Assembly: GCF_001434145.1 (NCBI RefSeq)
Contig: NZ_AZED01000014.1
Span: 1 to 64,000, forward strand
Direction: 5' to 3'
Source of the DNA: Lentilactobacillus otakiensis DSM 19908 = JCM 15040
GTDB taxonomy: Bacteria > Bacillota > Bacilli > Lactobacillales > Lactobacillaceae
Length of the DNA stretch: 64,000 bases
Under the pieces are notes generated by a model that saw only the letters and a list, made by a program, of their open reading frames with translations, did no database searches and was not told the DNA's origin. The position numbers were made by a program, and so were the translations under genes. The first letter of the stretch is position 1. Each line of letters opens with the position of its first letter. Of this stretch, positions 34,878-43,313 are shown in pieces.

Positions 34878-35999
34878 ATGCGAATTAAAGCAGCTGTTGT
34901 TAACAAAAAAGGCGGAGACTTCGAAATGAAGGATGACGTCGAGTTAGCAGATATGCAGGCTGACGACTTACAAGTTCATATGGTTGCCAGTGGTATTTGC
35001 CATTCTGACGAAGCTTTACGTAAAGGTACCGCCGAAATTGGTTACCCAATCGTTCTTGGTCACGAAGGATCAGGAATTGTTGAAAAAGTTGGTCCAGAAG
35101 TTAAAGACTTCAAGCCCGGTGACCATGTTGTCCTGTCATTTTATGGCTGTGGCAATTGTATCAACTGTTTAAAGGGTGTTCCTACCCAATGCTTGAATTA
35201 CGCAGCAAACAACTTGTCAGGTGTTCGTCCTGATGGCAGTGCCCACTTTACTGAAAATGGCCACCAAGTTGCCGACATGTTTGACCAATCATCATTCACA
35301 ACCACAACGGTTGTCCGCGAACGTAACGCCGTTAAAGTCGATAAAGACTTGGATTTGCGTCAACTTGGACCTCTTGGCTGTGGCTATGTCACAGGTAGTG
35401 GGACCGTCTTCAACACATTGAAGCCGGAACCAGGCTCAACAATTGCGGTATTTGGTACCGGTGCCGTTGGTTTGGCTGCTATGATGGCCGGCCGGATTTC
35501 CGGATGCACCAAGGTTATCGCTGTTGATATCGTTCCTGACCGTTTGAAGTTGGCTAAGGAATTAGGTGCCACTGATACCATCAACAGTAAAGACACTGAT
35601 CCAGTTAAAGCAATTCAAGATTTGACTGATGGTTATGGTGTTGATTATGCCGTTGATACAACTGGTGTTAAATCAGTAATGGAAGCATCAATCAAGGCAT
35701 TGGCACAAGGTGGAACGACCGCAACCATTGCCGTTACCGACCAACACGTTGACTTGGATACTTGGAACGACCTCTGCGTCAGCGACCGTAAAGTCGTTGG
35801 TGTTAACATGGGTGATTCAATTCCTCAAGTTGATATTCCTCGTTTGATCAAGTTCTACAAGATGGGATTGTTTGACTTCGACAAGACTGAAAAATTCTAC
35901 AAGTTTGATGATATTAATCAAGCTAACGCAGACTCTGTTAGTGGTAAGACAATCAAACCTGTACTTGTCATTGATGAGGACTACAAGCCGGGAAAGTAA
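34878..35999 (+). CDS. zinc-dependent alcohol dehydrogenase
   Basis: This 373-aa medium-chain dehydrogenase has the catalytic-zinc ligands in SGICHSDE and GHEGSGIVEKVG. The four-Cys structural zinc lobe lies near CGNCINCLKGVPTQC, and the NAD-binding motif is GTGAVGLAAM (about 194-203). It resembles class III-type/aryl-alcohol dehydrogenases. ATG 34878 has GGAGA seven bases upstream; GTG 34872 is rejected. Codon choice is strongly biased, suggesting high expression. It is followed 97 bases later by an aldehyde dehydrogenase, so the pair could interconvert an alcohol, aldehyde and acid. Confidence 0.87.
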   Translation: MRIKAAVVNKKGGDFEMKDDVELADMQADDLQVHMVASGICHSDEALRKGTAEIGYPIVLGHEGSGIVEKVGPEVKDFKPGDHVVLSFYGCGNCINCLKGVPTQCLNYAANNLSGVRPDGSAHFTENGHQVADMFDQSSFTTTTVVRERNAVKVDKDLDLRQLGPLGCGYVTGSGTVFNTLKPEPGSTIAVFGTGAVGLAAMMAGRISGCTKVIAVDIVPDRLKLAKELGATDTINSKDTDPVKAIQDLTDGYGVDYAVDTTGVKSVMEASIKALAQGGTTATIAVTDQHVDLDTWNDLCVSDRKVVGVNMGDSIPQVDIPRLIKFYKMGLFDFDKTEKFYKFDDINQANADSVSGKTIKPVLVIDEDYKPGK

Positions 36000-36096
36000 T
36001 ATTAATTAGGATTTAAAAACTAAAAATATTTGTTCCTGCCAGATGGCGTTCAATTGCACTGTTGCCGACAGGTATCTTGAAGGGGAGCAAAATATT

Positions 36097-37572
36097 ATGG
36101 CACAAAATGCTGTTGCATTAAAACATTATCAAATGTACATTAACGGTAAGTTCATGGATTCAAAGTCAGGTAACGAAATTACTGTTCTTAATCCATCAAC
36201 TGGTGAAAAGATCTCAACAGTTCCAGCTGCAACTCGTGAAGAGGCTCAAGAAGCTATCGATGCTGCATATGAAGCTGAAAAGTCATGGAAGAAAGTTCCA
36301 GCTGCAACCCGTGGTCAATATTTGCACGACGTTGCTACTGAAGTTCGTAACGAAAAAGATCACTTGGTAGAAATGCTCCAAGAGGAACAAGGTAAGATCA
36401 AGTCATTAGCAACAACTGAAATTATGTTCTCAGCCGATTACTTCGACTACATGGCAAGTGCCGCTCGAACATACGAAGGTGAAATCCTTCAATCTGACAA
36501 CAAGAATGAAAACATCATGATTGCTAAACAACCAATTGGTGTCGCTGCCGGAATCTTACCATGGAACTTCCCATTCTTCCTGATTGCTCGTAAAATGGGT
36601 CCAGCTTTGGTAACTGGTAACACCATCGTTATGAAGCCTTCTTCAGACACACCAAACTTGGGTCTTGAATTTGCTAAGATCTGCGAAAAAGTTGGTATTC
36701 CAAAGGGTGTTGTTAACATTATCTCAGGACGTGGCTCAGTTGTTGGTGATGAACTCACTAAGAACAAGAAGGTCGGCATTATCAGTTTGACTGGTTCTGT
36801 TGATTCTGGTAAACGTGTCATGGCAGGCGCTGCAACTCACATGGCTAAGGTATCACTTGAATTAGGTGGTAAAGCACCAGCCATTGTCTGCAAAGATGCT
36901 GACATTGATTTGGCTGTTCAATCAATCATTGACTCACGTGTTGATAACAATGGACAACTTTGCAACAACTGTGAACGGGTATACGTTCAAGAAGATGTTG
37001 CTGATGAATTCATCAAGAAATTATCAGACAAGATGTCCAAGATCACTGTTGGTAACGTCATGAAAGATGAAAACGTTGGCATGGGTCCACTGATCAACCA
37101 AGAAGCTTTGGACAAGGTTGCCGGAATGGTTGACCGTGCTGTTCAAGCTGGTGGCAAGGTCACAGCCGGTGGTCACAAGTTGAACATCGAAAATGGCTTC
37201 TACTACGAACCAACTGTTATCACGAACGTAAAACAAGATTCAGAAATCGTTCAAGACGAAATCTTTGGCCCAGTACTTCCAGTATTGACCTTTAAGACTT
37301 TGGACGATGCAATTGAAATGGCTAACGATTCTGACTTCGGTTTGACTTCATCAATCTTCACGGAGAACTTGGATAACGCAATGCGTGCTGCCAATGAACT
37401 CGAAGATGGTGAAACTTACATCAACCGATTCAACTTCGAAGCTATGAATGGTTCGCACTCAGGCTGGAAAGAATCAGGTATTGGTGGAGACGATGGTCGT
37501 CACGGTATCGAAGAATTCTTGAATACTCATGTTATCTACCTTCAAGGACATCCGGAGAAGGCACAAGGATAG
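36097..37572 (+). CDS. aldehyde dehydrogenase (AldA/lactaldehyde type)
   Basis: This 491-aa NAD(P)-dependent aldehyde dehydrogenase has the catalytic Cys in NNGQLCNNCERV, Glu in VSLELGGKAP and the NAD motif GSVDSGKRVM. It reads like lactaldehyde (AldA) or succinate-semialdehyde enzymes. ATG 36097 is chosen, with AAGGGGAG nine bases upstream; 18 earlier in-frame codons lack a site. Highly biased codons match the preceding alcohol dehydrogenase. A link to 1,2-propanediol or lactaldehyde metabolism is an inference. Its TAG stop abuts repeat element C. Confidence 0.88.
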   Translation: MAQNAVALKHYQMYINGKFMDSKSGNEITVLNPSTGEKISTVPAATREEAQEAIDAAYEAEKSWKKVPAATRGQYLHDVATEVRNEKDHLVEMLQEEQGKIKSLATTEIMFSADYFDYMASAARTYEGEILQSDNKNENIMIAKQPIGVAAGILPWNFPFFLIARKMGPALVTGNTIVMKPSSDTPNLGLEFAKICEKVGIPKGVVNIISGRGSVVGDELTKNKKVGIISLTGSVDSGKRVMAGAATHMAKVSLELGGKAPAIVCKDADIDLAVQSIIDSRVDNNGQLCNNCERVYVQEDVADEFIKKLSDKMSKITVGNVMKDENVGMGPLINQEALDKVAGMVDRAVQAGGKVTAGGHKLNIENGFYYEPTVITNVKQDSEIVQDEIFGPVLPVLTFKTLDDAIEMANDSDFGLTSSIFTENLDNAMRAANELEDGETYINRFNFEAMNGSHSGWKESGIGGDDGRHGIEEFLNTHVIYLQGHPEKAQG

Positions 37573-37696
37573 AGAGTGCGACAAAGCCCGGTTAACCCCG
37601 GTGTATAAGTAAGAAGGACGAATTGATGAACGCAGTTTGTTCATTGATTTGTCCTTCTTACTTATACGTTAGGGGTTAGGCTGTCGGAGCACGTTT
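37573..37696 (+). repeat. palindromic intergenic element, copy C
   Basis: About 124 bp from gagagtgcgac, directly after the aldehyde dehydrogenase TAG, to gtcggagcacgttt. The central arms gtataagtaagaaggac...tgaac and gttca...gtccttcttacttatac form a stem of about 29 bp with few mismatches. No T run follows. Confidence 0.82.
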
Positions 37697-37728
37697 AATC
37701 CAAATAACAGTGAACCCACCACAAACAA

Positions 37729-37782
37729 AAAGAGGCATCCACCAACAAAGCTCAAACAGAACTTTGTTGGTGGATGCCTCTT
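37729..37782 (-). terminator. terminator of the TauE/MFS operon
   Basis: A perfect 21-bp stem (agaggcatccaccaacaaag core) with an 11-base loop is followed on the minus strand by a T run. It lies 21 bases past the stop at 37803. Confidence 0.92.
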
Positions 37783-37802
37783 GCGTATACAAACTGGTGT
37801 AT

Positions 37803-38522
37803 CTACTGAAACAAATAAAACAACCCACTAACCCCAATCAGCACAAACACACATTTTTGAATCATTGTGATATTCATATGTACCGTAATTCGGTTGGCAA
37901 TCATAGTGCCAATGACCCCGCCAACAATTCCCAATAAAATGAGGGGGATGTCATTGACACCAAGAATGCCATTATAGAACCGAATACTTGTGATATACAA
38001 TTGATCGATCAGGAAGAATGCTTGGATGCTTGCCAAGTATTCTTCTTTTGTATTGGCCAAAGATAAGAAGTATAGCGCCATGAGCGGACCGCCGATCCCA
38101 AATAGACCGTTGAAGAAGCCGGAAACGATCATAAAGATAATGGCAACATAGATTGGATAATGCTTTTTACCTTCCGATTTTACAAATAGAAAGTATAACG
38201 ATAAGGCAACCAACAAGCCGCCGAGCAGTGCTTTTAGCAAATGCACATTGATTGAATTGACCAGTTGTAATGCCATAAAGGCCACACTGGCATAGACAAT
38301 AAACGGCCAAATAATTCGTTTGATCTTAATGTTGCGACGGTAGCGCCACGCTAACATAATGTTGGAGACGGACATGATCAACGAGGCCACTCCAGCACTT
38401 TGGGGAATGGGCAGGATGGTTGGCAGGAAAACCATGAGAACGATCGCTGAACCAAAGCCAGTCACCCCTTGAACGATTCCGGCAAGGATGGCAGGTAGGA
38501 GAACAAATATAAAATTGGTCAT
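37803..38522 (-). CDS. TSUP family (TauE/SafE) permease
   Basis: This 239-aa membrane protein has about eight segments and the duplicated TSUP motifs GVTGFGSAIV near the start and GFFNGLFGIGGPLMALYF in the middle. TSUP proteins export or import sulfite, sulfonates or other organic anions. ATG 38522 has AAAGGAGG. It follows the MFS gene by 30 bases and shares its terminator, so the two form an operon. The cargo is unknown. Confidence 0.87.
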   Translation of the reverse strand: MTNFIFVLLPAILAGIVQGVTGFGSAIVLMVFLPTILPIPQSAGVASLIMSVSNIMLAWRYRRNIKIKRIIWPFIVYASVAFMALQLVNSINVHLLKALLGGLLVALSLYFLFVKSEGKKHYPIYVAIIFMIVSGFFNGLFGIGGPLMALYFLSLANTKEEYLASIQAFFLIDQLYITSIRFYNGILGVNDIPLILLGIVGGVIGTMIANRITVHMNITMIQKCVFVLIGVSGLFYLFQ

Positions 38523-38552
38523 GACAAGCCTCCTTTCATGTCAAAGCATCAA

Positions 38553-39974
38553 TTATTGTGAACTGTGCGATAAATTTGTTGCAGACTTACGGTTAATTTG
38601 ACGAGTTGCGGGGTGCCTGGTATACAGTTTTCGTGACATAAATAATGCGACAACCAGGAAGACTAGGCACATGGTAAATCCGGCTTGAATGCCCATTTGC
38701 TGGTTGTTGGAATGGCCAGTAAAAAAGTGACTGGCAATATTAATCGTTGCGACGATAATGGCAGTTCCAAAGGATGCGGCAATCTGGCGCAACGTGTTGA
38801 AAGCAGCCACTCCATCGGCAATCATTTCATTTGGCAAATAAGATAACGCCTGGGTTTGAATTGGGATCAAAATCAGAACTAAGCCCAACTGACGGATGGT
38901 TTGGCCTACCGTCAGCATGGTTACAGAAGCGTTGACGTCGATAAATGCTTGCATCATGGTTCCAAAACAATCAATCAAAATTCCAGTTGTGACAATAATC
39001 CTGACAGGGTAGCGGTCAAATAAACGACCGCTGACTGGCGACATGAAGCCGGTCAACACCGCTCCTGGAAGTAGGGCTAATCCGGAAATAATCGGGCTCT
39101 TGCCCATTATGGTTTGGATTAATAGTGGCAGCAGGATCGTGTTGCCATACATGGTGGAAACGATCAGTGAGTTGACGATGGTAGCTGTCGTAAACTGAGG
39201 ATTTTTGAAAACGTTCAAGTTAACGAATGGATGATCCGAATTTTTCTGAGTGAGGACAAAGAGGGTAATCAGCCCGGCATCGATGACAAACGGCAGCCAA
39301 ACGGTCACTGATCCGATTGAATACTGGCTGACATTTGAAAAACTCCACAATAATCCAAGTAAGCCAAAACTGATAGTCAGCATTCCTTCAACATTGAACT
39401 GTGGCTCCTGGCTGGTTGGAACTTTAGGCAAAGCCACAATCGCCATGATGAGGTCGATGACAATGAATGGCAGCACTAAAATGAATAGGTAACGCCAAGA
39501 GAAGAAATCCAAAATAATTCCGGAAAGCGTGGGTCCAATGATTGGCGAGAAGTTGAATGCCAGCCCGACAATCCCCATGACAGCACCTTTCTTGCCGGGT
39601 TCTGCATAGCGCATAGCTAGCGTATTAACCAGTGGCATCATCATCCCGGAACCGATGGCTTGAATCATGCGCGCAATAATCAACGTGAAGAAATTGGGCG
39701 CCACCGCACCGACCAGTGTTCCGAGCAAAAATACCCCGCTAAAGGTAATAAATAATGAACGGAAAGTAAACTTCTTGGTGAAGTATGCACTGACAGGAAT
39801 CATAATTGCATTGACCAACATGTAGCCGTTACTGATCCATTGAACAGTTGCGGATGGGACGTTGAACACTTTCATAAAAGTTGGCAGAGCAACATTCATC
39901 AGTGTTGAACAGAGGATTCCGAAGAAGGCGCCGAACACCATGATGAAGAGTGAATATTTATTTTTTTTGGACAT
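38553..39974 (-). CDS. MFS transporter, DHA2 (14-TMS) family
   Basis: This 473-aa drug:proton antiporter-type protein has the DHA2 features MNVALPTFMKVFNVPSATVQWISNGYML at the N-terminus, RMIQAIGSGMMMPLVNTLA in segment 4 and FSPIIGPTLSGIIL (antiporter motif C). ATG 39974 is preferred, after GGAAGTG; the longer frame to 39989 begins in the ribosome-binding site. It is first gene of an operon with the TSUP permease. Substrates are unknown. Confidence 0.88.
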   Translation of the reverse strand: MSKKNKYSLFIMVFGAFFGILCSTLMNVALPTFMKVFNVPSATVQWISNGYMLVNAIMIPVSAYFTKKFTFRSLFITFSGVFLLGTLVGAVAPNFFTLIIARMIQAIGSGMMMPLVNTLAMRYAEPGKKGAVMGIVGLAFNFSPIIGPTLSGIILDFFSWRYLFILVLPFIVIDLIMAIVALPKVPTSQEPQFNVEGMLTISFGLLGLLWSFSNVSQYSIGSVTVWLPFVIDAGLITLFVLTQKNSDHPFVNLNVFKNPQFTTATIVNSLIVSTMYGNTILLPLLIQTIMGKSPIISGLALLPGAVLTGFMSPVSGRLFDRYPVRIIVTTGILIDCFGTMMQAFIDVNASVTMLTVGQTIRQLGLVLILIPIQTQALSYLPNEMIADGVAAFNTLRQIAASFGTAIIVATINIASHFFTGHSNNQQMGIQAGFTMCLVFLVVALFMSRKLYTRHPATRQINRKSATNLSHSSQ

Positions 39975-40083
39975 TAATCGCACTTCCAAGTATGTATTCT
40001 AAAATAAGCAACTCTAAATAGTGTAATTTTAAAAGTGGATAATTGCAACCAGTTTATAGGTGTTCACTAATTGTAAAATAATC

Positions 40084-40119
40084 AAAAATGGAATTGCGTG
40101 ATGGCAATTCCATTTTTTA
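40084..40119. terminator. bidirectional terminator
   Basis: A 13-bp perfect stem (aaaatggaattgc/gcaattccatttt) with A and T runs. It closes the SOS operon on the minus strand. Confidence 0.88.
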
Positions 40120-40123
40120 AATT

Positions 40124-40570
40124 TTATGCGTTTTTTGAAACTCGATAGAAATACGGGGAAAATGGCGTTGCTTTGGCAATATTGCGTCCATTGTAGTAAA
40201 CATGGACATAGCCGTGGCCGACTCGTTTGAAAGTGAATCGCGCTTTTCGAAGTTCATTCAGTTCGTTCGTGCCCACAATTGTGTAAGCTTTTGAACCAAC
40301 GTGTTTCCATTTGGTATTCTTGATGTGCCAGCCTGCTGATTGGGTTAGGTAAGCATTCACACTATTCTTTCGAACCCGCACAGATTCATAGCTATAGAAT
40401 TTCTTCATACCAAAATATTTACCGATATTAATCGTCTTATCCTTCCAGTGACCATGCAATGCGGTTGGCGTTCCCTGGTGCCAAGTTGCGGCTTGAGTGC
40501 TTGTTGTGGCCGCTCCCAGAAATCCCAGCGACGCAACCGCCGTCATCATCAATTGGATACCCTTATTCAT
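40124..40570 (-). CDS. small secreted protein, 148 aa, last gene of an SOS-type operon
   Basis: It has a signal peptide (1-27, ending TQA-ATW). The mature part of about 120 basic residues begins ATWHQGTPTALHGHWKDK. This WH-GTP--L-G opening recurs in the secreted protein at 63126 and loosely at 18328. The start ATG 40570 follows GGAGATG, and only 14 bases separate it from the preceding 104-aa gene. No terminator intervenes, so the LexA-type promoter at 41283 should read into it. The function is unknown. Confidence 0.8.
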   Translation of the reverse strand: MNKGIQLMMTAVASLGFLGAATTSTQAATWHQGTPTALHGHWKDKTINIGKYFGMKKFYSYESVRVRKNSVNAYLTQSAGWHIKNTKWKHVGSKAYTIVGTNELNELRKARFTFKRVGHGYVHVYYNGRNIAKATPFSPYFYRVSKNA

Positions 40571-40584
40571 GCAATCATCTCCGA

Positions 40585-40899
40585 TTAATTTGCCTGATCA
40601 AATTTATGAACCAGCTGAATCACCATGCTTGGCTCACTGCCGGGAATGGCGCGATAGACCACATAATCTCCTGGTATCAGATCAACGGATTCCAGCTGGG
40701 CTTTCTGGGCAACGCTGAAGCCGGCAACTTCATAATAGGCGTGGCCGTCAACGTCTTCATCGGTCAAGGTCACGTTGACTTGCTCGAGTGGGGCAACGTC
40801 TAGTGACGCCCGGCGCAATGCCAGATACTGGTAGTTGATCGAATCAACCATAATCGTAATTTCATTGTTGGTGCAGGGGACACTCATGGTCTGTTTCAA
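40585..40899 (-). CDS. hypothetical 104-aa protein, partner of the YolD-like protein
   Basis: This small acidic cytoplasmic protein has no signal or membrane segment (DSINYQYLALRRASLDVAPLEQVNVTLTDEDVDGHAYYEVAG). It starts at TTG 40899, overlapping the TGA stop of the YolD-like gene; ATG 40887 is an alternative start. It lies in the middle of a three-gene SOS-type operon. I do not recognise the family. Confidence 0.72.
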   Translation of the reverse strand: MKQTMSVPCTNNEITIMVDSINYQYLALRRASLDVAPLEQVNVTLTDEDVDGHAYYEVAGFSVAQKAQLESVDLIPGDYVVYRAIPGSEPSMVIQLVHKFDQAN

Positions 40900-41261
40900 A
40901 TTGGTTTACTTCCTTCTTTGAGTTTCGCGTGGCGAATATCGTTTACATTTATTGTAACCATCTTATCGGTTTGAAGATAGATAAAATTATCATTGGCGCC
41001 AATCACGATGCCACTTATATTATAAACGTTTAGGTAGCCGTCATCATTTAATTGCAGCGTAATTTGTTTGGAATTCTGCCAACTGTCCTGTAAAACGCGG
41101 TCGATGACTTCCGGGTCTTGCTCTGGTAGTCGGTGAGTTGGGACTTCGTCGACTTTCTTGTCAGCCATATCCTGAGTGTGGTCACTCAAAAAGTAACCCA
41201 GCCACTTCACCATGCCACGGTCATTGTAGAGCCATTGGTCGCGTGGAACGTCTCGAATCAT
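40896..41261 (-). CDS. YolD-like SOS-regulated protein
   Basis: This 121-aa protein has the YolD-type element YNDRGMVKWLGYFLSDHTQDM (about 12-32), followed by a beta-rich half with LQLNDDGYLNVYNISGIVIGANDNFIYLQ. YolD-like proteins normally pair with UvrX-type polymerases (YqjX/YqjW in Bacillus). ATG 41261 is chosen: GGGGGTG lies six bases upstream, and the earlier ATG 41276 would sit on the transcription start. Its own LexA-type promoter is directly upstream. The polymerase gene is 31 kb away at 8687. Confidence 0.8.
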   Translation of the reverse strand: MIRDVPRDQWLYNDRGMVKWLGYFLSDHTQDMADKKVDEVPTHRLPEQDPEVIDRVLQDSWQNSKQITLQLNDDGYLNVYNISGIVIGANDNFIYLQTDKMVTINVNDIRHAKLKEGSKPI

Positions 41262-41282
41262 GTTTAACACCCCCATGGCTAT

Positions 41283-41311
41283 AATATACGAACATACGTT
41301 CTAATCGTCAA
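41283..41311 (-). promoter_or_regulatory. SOS promoter of the YolD-like operon with LexA-type box
   Basis: Minus-strand TTGACG (41311-41306), a 17-base spacer and TATATT (41288-41283). The box CGAACATACGTTCT at 41289-41302 differs by one base from CGAAC-N4-GTTCG. It occupies exactly the same place relative to the -10 as in the uvrX promoter. Confidence 0.85.
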
Positions 41312-41326
41312 GGGGAACAATTCAAA

Positions 41327-41368
41327 TAAAAAAATCCCAGGTCCAAAATGATTGTCGGCCTTGGGATT
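41327..41368 (-). terminator. terminator of the old yellow enzyme gene
   Basis: The stem aatcccaaggcc/ggacctgggatt on the minus strand is followed by seven T, 17 bases past the stop at 41386. Confidence 0.82.
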
Positions 41369-41385
41369 GGGGGAATGTTACAGTT

Positions 41386-42528
41386 TTAAATTCGAATCTG
41401 TTTCTCATCAGTTGAAATTGGGAAGCCCTTCTTAAACGCAGTCCGCAAGAAATTCAGTAGTGGGGGAGTCACTTTTAGTTCATCCAAATCTCGGAGTGAG
41501 AAGGTATAGCGAATCGCCTTTTCATCATCCGCTTCAACTTTTTGGACCCACTTCGGTTCGCGGATTAACTCCCGACCCATGGCGGCGAATTGAACACCTG
41601 CGTCGATTAATTTTTCGACTTGGGCAGGGGATGCCAAGTGGCCAACGGCCATTAGCGGCAAATCGTCAGCGAGCACTTGCTGGACTTTTTCGAACAGTGG
41701 CTTTTTATCGTCGCGATCGACAATCGAACCCTGCCAAGCATCGGCTAATGACATGTGCAGGTAATCAATTGGCTGCTTGTTTAATTCTTGAATCAACGCC
41801 AATGTGTCAGCCATTCTAATCCCAGGGTCTTCAATTTCTTCAGGTGAAATTCGGTAACCCAGAATGAAGGAAGGGTTATCAGAGTGCTTAATAACGTCTG
41901 CACAGGCGGCAACGACTGCCAAGGGGAAATGCATCCGCTTTTCCAATGATCCACCCCAGTCGTCCGTTCTGCGGTTAGAGTGGGGGCTGAAGAATTGCTG
42001 GATCAAATAGGTGTTGGCACCGTGGAGTTCGACGCCATCAAAGCCGGCATCGATTGCCAGTTGGGTGGCATTGGCGAAATCTTGAATGGTTTGTTCCACT
42101 TCTTCGCTTGAAAGCGCACGAGGTGTTTCGGCACCCAAACGTTCAGGAGCGACTGCACTGGCAGAAATAGTCTGGCGACCGCGAAGGACATGCGAGTTAC
42201 TCATGCGTCCGGCACTGAAGATCTGGAGAATCGCTTTAGTGTGGTTGATCTTAATTGCGTTGGCCAAGCGAGATAGGCCAGGTAACATCTTCTCGTGAGC
42301 AACGCTGAGTTCGCCTTCGAAGCCTTTGCCCAAATCATTGACGTTGGCACATCCAGTAATGATCATGCCGGGGCCACCAGCCCGTAGCCGAAAGTAGTCG
42401 ATTTCGTCGTTGGTAATTGAACCATCTTCAAAGCTCGACATTTCAGTCATTGGGGACATGGCGATTCGATTTTTGATAGTGACGCCATTTCGTAATTTGG
42501 TTGGCTGTAAGAAATTATAGTTAGTCAT
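41386..42528 (-). CDS. NADH:flavin oxidoreductase (old yellow enzyme family)
   Basis: This 380-aa FMN TIM-barrel enzyme has the expected motifs: NRIAMSPMTEMSS, GADGVELH-type DAGFDGVELHGANTYLIQQFFSPHSNRRTDDWGGS, and the late VGHLASPAQVEKLIDAG and AAMGRELI. These reduce enones, nitroesters or similar electrophiles. ATG 42528 follows AGGAGG; 25 upstream codons are discarded. It is divergent from a nitroreductase gene across 136 bases, a redox-related pairing. Confidence 0.88.
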   Translation of the reverse strand: MTNYNFLQPTKLRNGVTIKNRIAMSPMTEMSSFEDGSITNDEIDYFRLRAGGPGMIITGCANVNDLGKGFEGELSVAHEKMLPGLSRLANAIKINHTKAILQIFSAGRMSNSHVLRGRQTISASAVAPERLGAETPRALSSEEVEQTIQDFANATQLAIDAGFDGVELHGANTYLIQQFFSPHSNRRTDDWGGSLEKRMHFPLAVVAACADVIKHSDNPSFILGYRISPEEIEDPGIRMADTLALIQELNKQPIDYLHMSLADAWQGSIVDRDDKKPLFEKVQQVLADDLPLMAVGHLASPAQVEKLIDAGVQFAAMGRELIREPKWVQKVEADDEKAIRYTFSLRDLDELKVTPPLLNFLRTAFKKGFPISTDEKQIRI

Positions 42529-42614
42529 GGGAAACCTCCTGATTGTTATTAATACATTGAGTGTACCAAATAAAAGTAAATTTTCCAGGTGAAGAGAAGC
42601 CATTCCTTTTCCAA

Positions 42615-42628
42615 TAAAAGCGGTTACA
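42615..42628 (+). promoter_or_regulatory. cre site over the nitroreductase promoter
   Basis: TAAAAGCGGTTACA matches 13 of 14 positions of TGWAANCGNTNWCA and overlaps the likely -10 TACAAT (42625-42630). This placement fits CcpA repression. Confidence 0.65.
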
Positions 42629-42664
42629 ATAGAAGCGGAAGCAAAATTGAAGGAGGAATTATTA

Positions 42665-43123
42665 ATGGAAACATTGAAAATGATTCAATCTCGTAAAGCA
42701 ATTCGTGAATATTCAGGCCAAGTCAGTGATGATCAGCTGCATGAAATCTTAGTAGCTGCAAATGCCAGCCCAGTTGGCATGGGTCGATACGATGATTATC
42801 GACTTACGGTCATTCAAGATCCAGCTGTTTTGTCAAAGATGACTGGAATTTATGAAGCCCCAACTGTCATTGTCGTTTCAATTAAAGATGATAGTGCCTC
42901 AGATGAGGTTTCTGCAGGTGCCATCGTGCATAACATGGAGTTGGCTGCTGAGGATCAGGGCTTAGGTGCCAACTACAATATGGCCAGCTTGGGATCAATT
43001 CCAAGTGAAGTCATTCCTGATGGGTTTAAACCAGCATTTGCGTTGACCTTAGGGCAGACCAGTGATGAATTTACACCGCGGGAGATTCCTTTGGATCGGA
43101 TTAAGACGAATATGGTTAAGTGA
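42665..43123 (+). CDS. small nitroreductase-family protein
   Basis: This 152-aa FMN-dependent nitroreductase-fold protein has an N-terminal IQSRKAIREYSGQVSDDQLHEILVAANASPVGMGRYDDYRL (FMN phosphate site Arg/Ser). A mid-region follows, AGAIVHNMELAAEDQGLGANY, and a C-terminal FALTLGQTSDEFTPREIPLDRI. It belongs to the short subgroup lacking part of the usual 200-aa fold. ATG 42665 has GGAGGAAT ahead. The substrate is unknown; an oxidoreductase role is inferred from the family. Confidence 0.85.
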   Translation: METLKMIQSRKAIREYSGQVSDDQLHEILVAANASPVGMGRYDDYRLTVIQDPAVLSKMTGIYEAPTVIVVSIKDDSASDEVSAGAIVHNMELAAEDQGLGANYNMASLGSIPSEVIPDGFKPAFALTLGQTSDEFTPREIPLDRIKTNMVK

Positions 43124-43134
43124 TTAGTGAAAGA

Positions 43135-43187
43135 AAATGGATCGGCTTTCTCAACGGTTTCGTTGGGAGGCTGATCCATTTTTTTGT
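43135..43187 (+). terminator. terminator of the nitroreductase gene
   Basis: A long stem (aaaatggatcggcttt...cgttgggaggctgatccatttt) is followed by seven T. Confidence 0.88.
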
Positions 43188-43313
43188 GGAGAAATCGCCA
43201 TTTAATTTGCTGTTCATCTAGGTCTTCGAATTATGGTTTCTGGATGCACTTTCTTTATTTGGTGGAATTGCTTTGATAATGATTGTGCTTTGAACGAGCC
43301 TTTTACCTAGCAG

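Noticed and set aside
37573-37696. Treating the repeat hairpins as ordinary intrinsic terminators
   Set aside because: They are not followed by T runs, and some genes have separate proper terminators close by.
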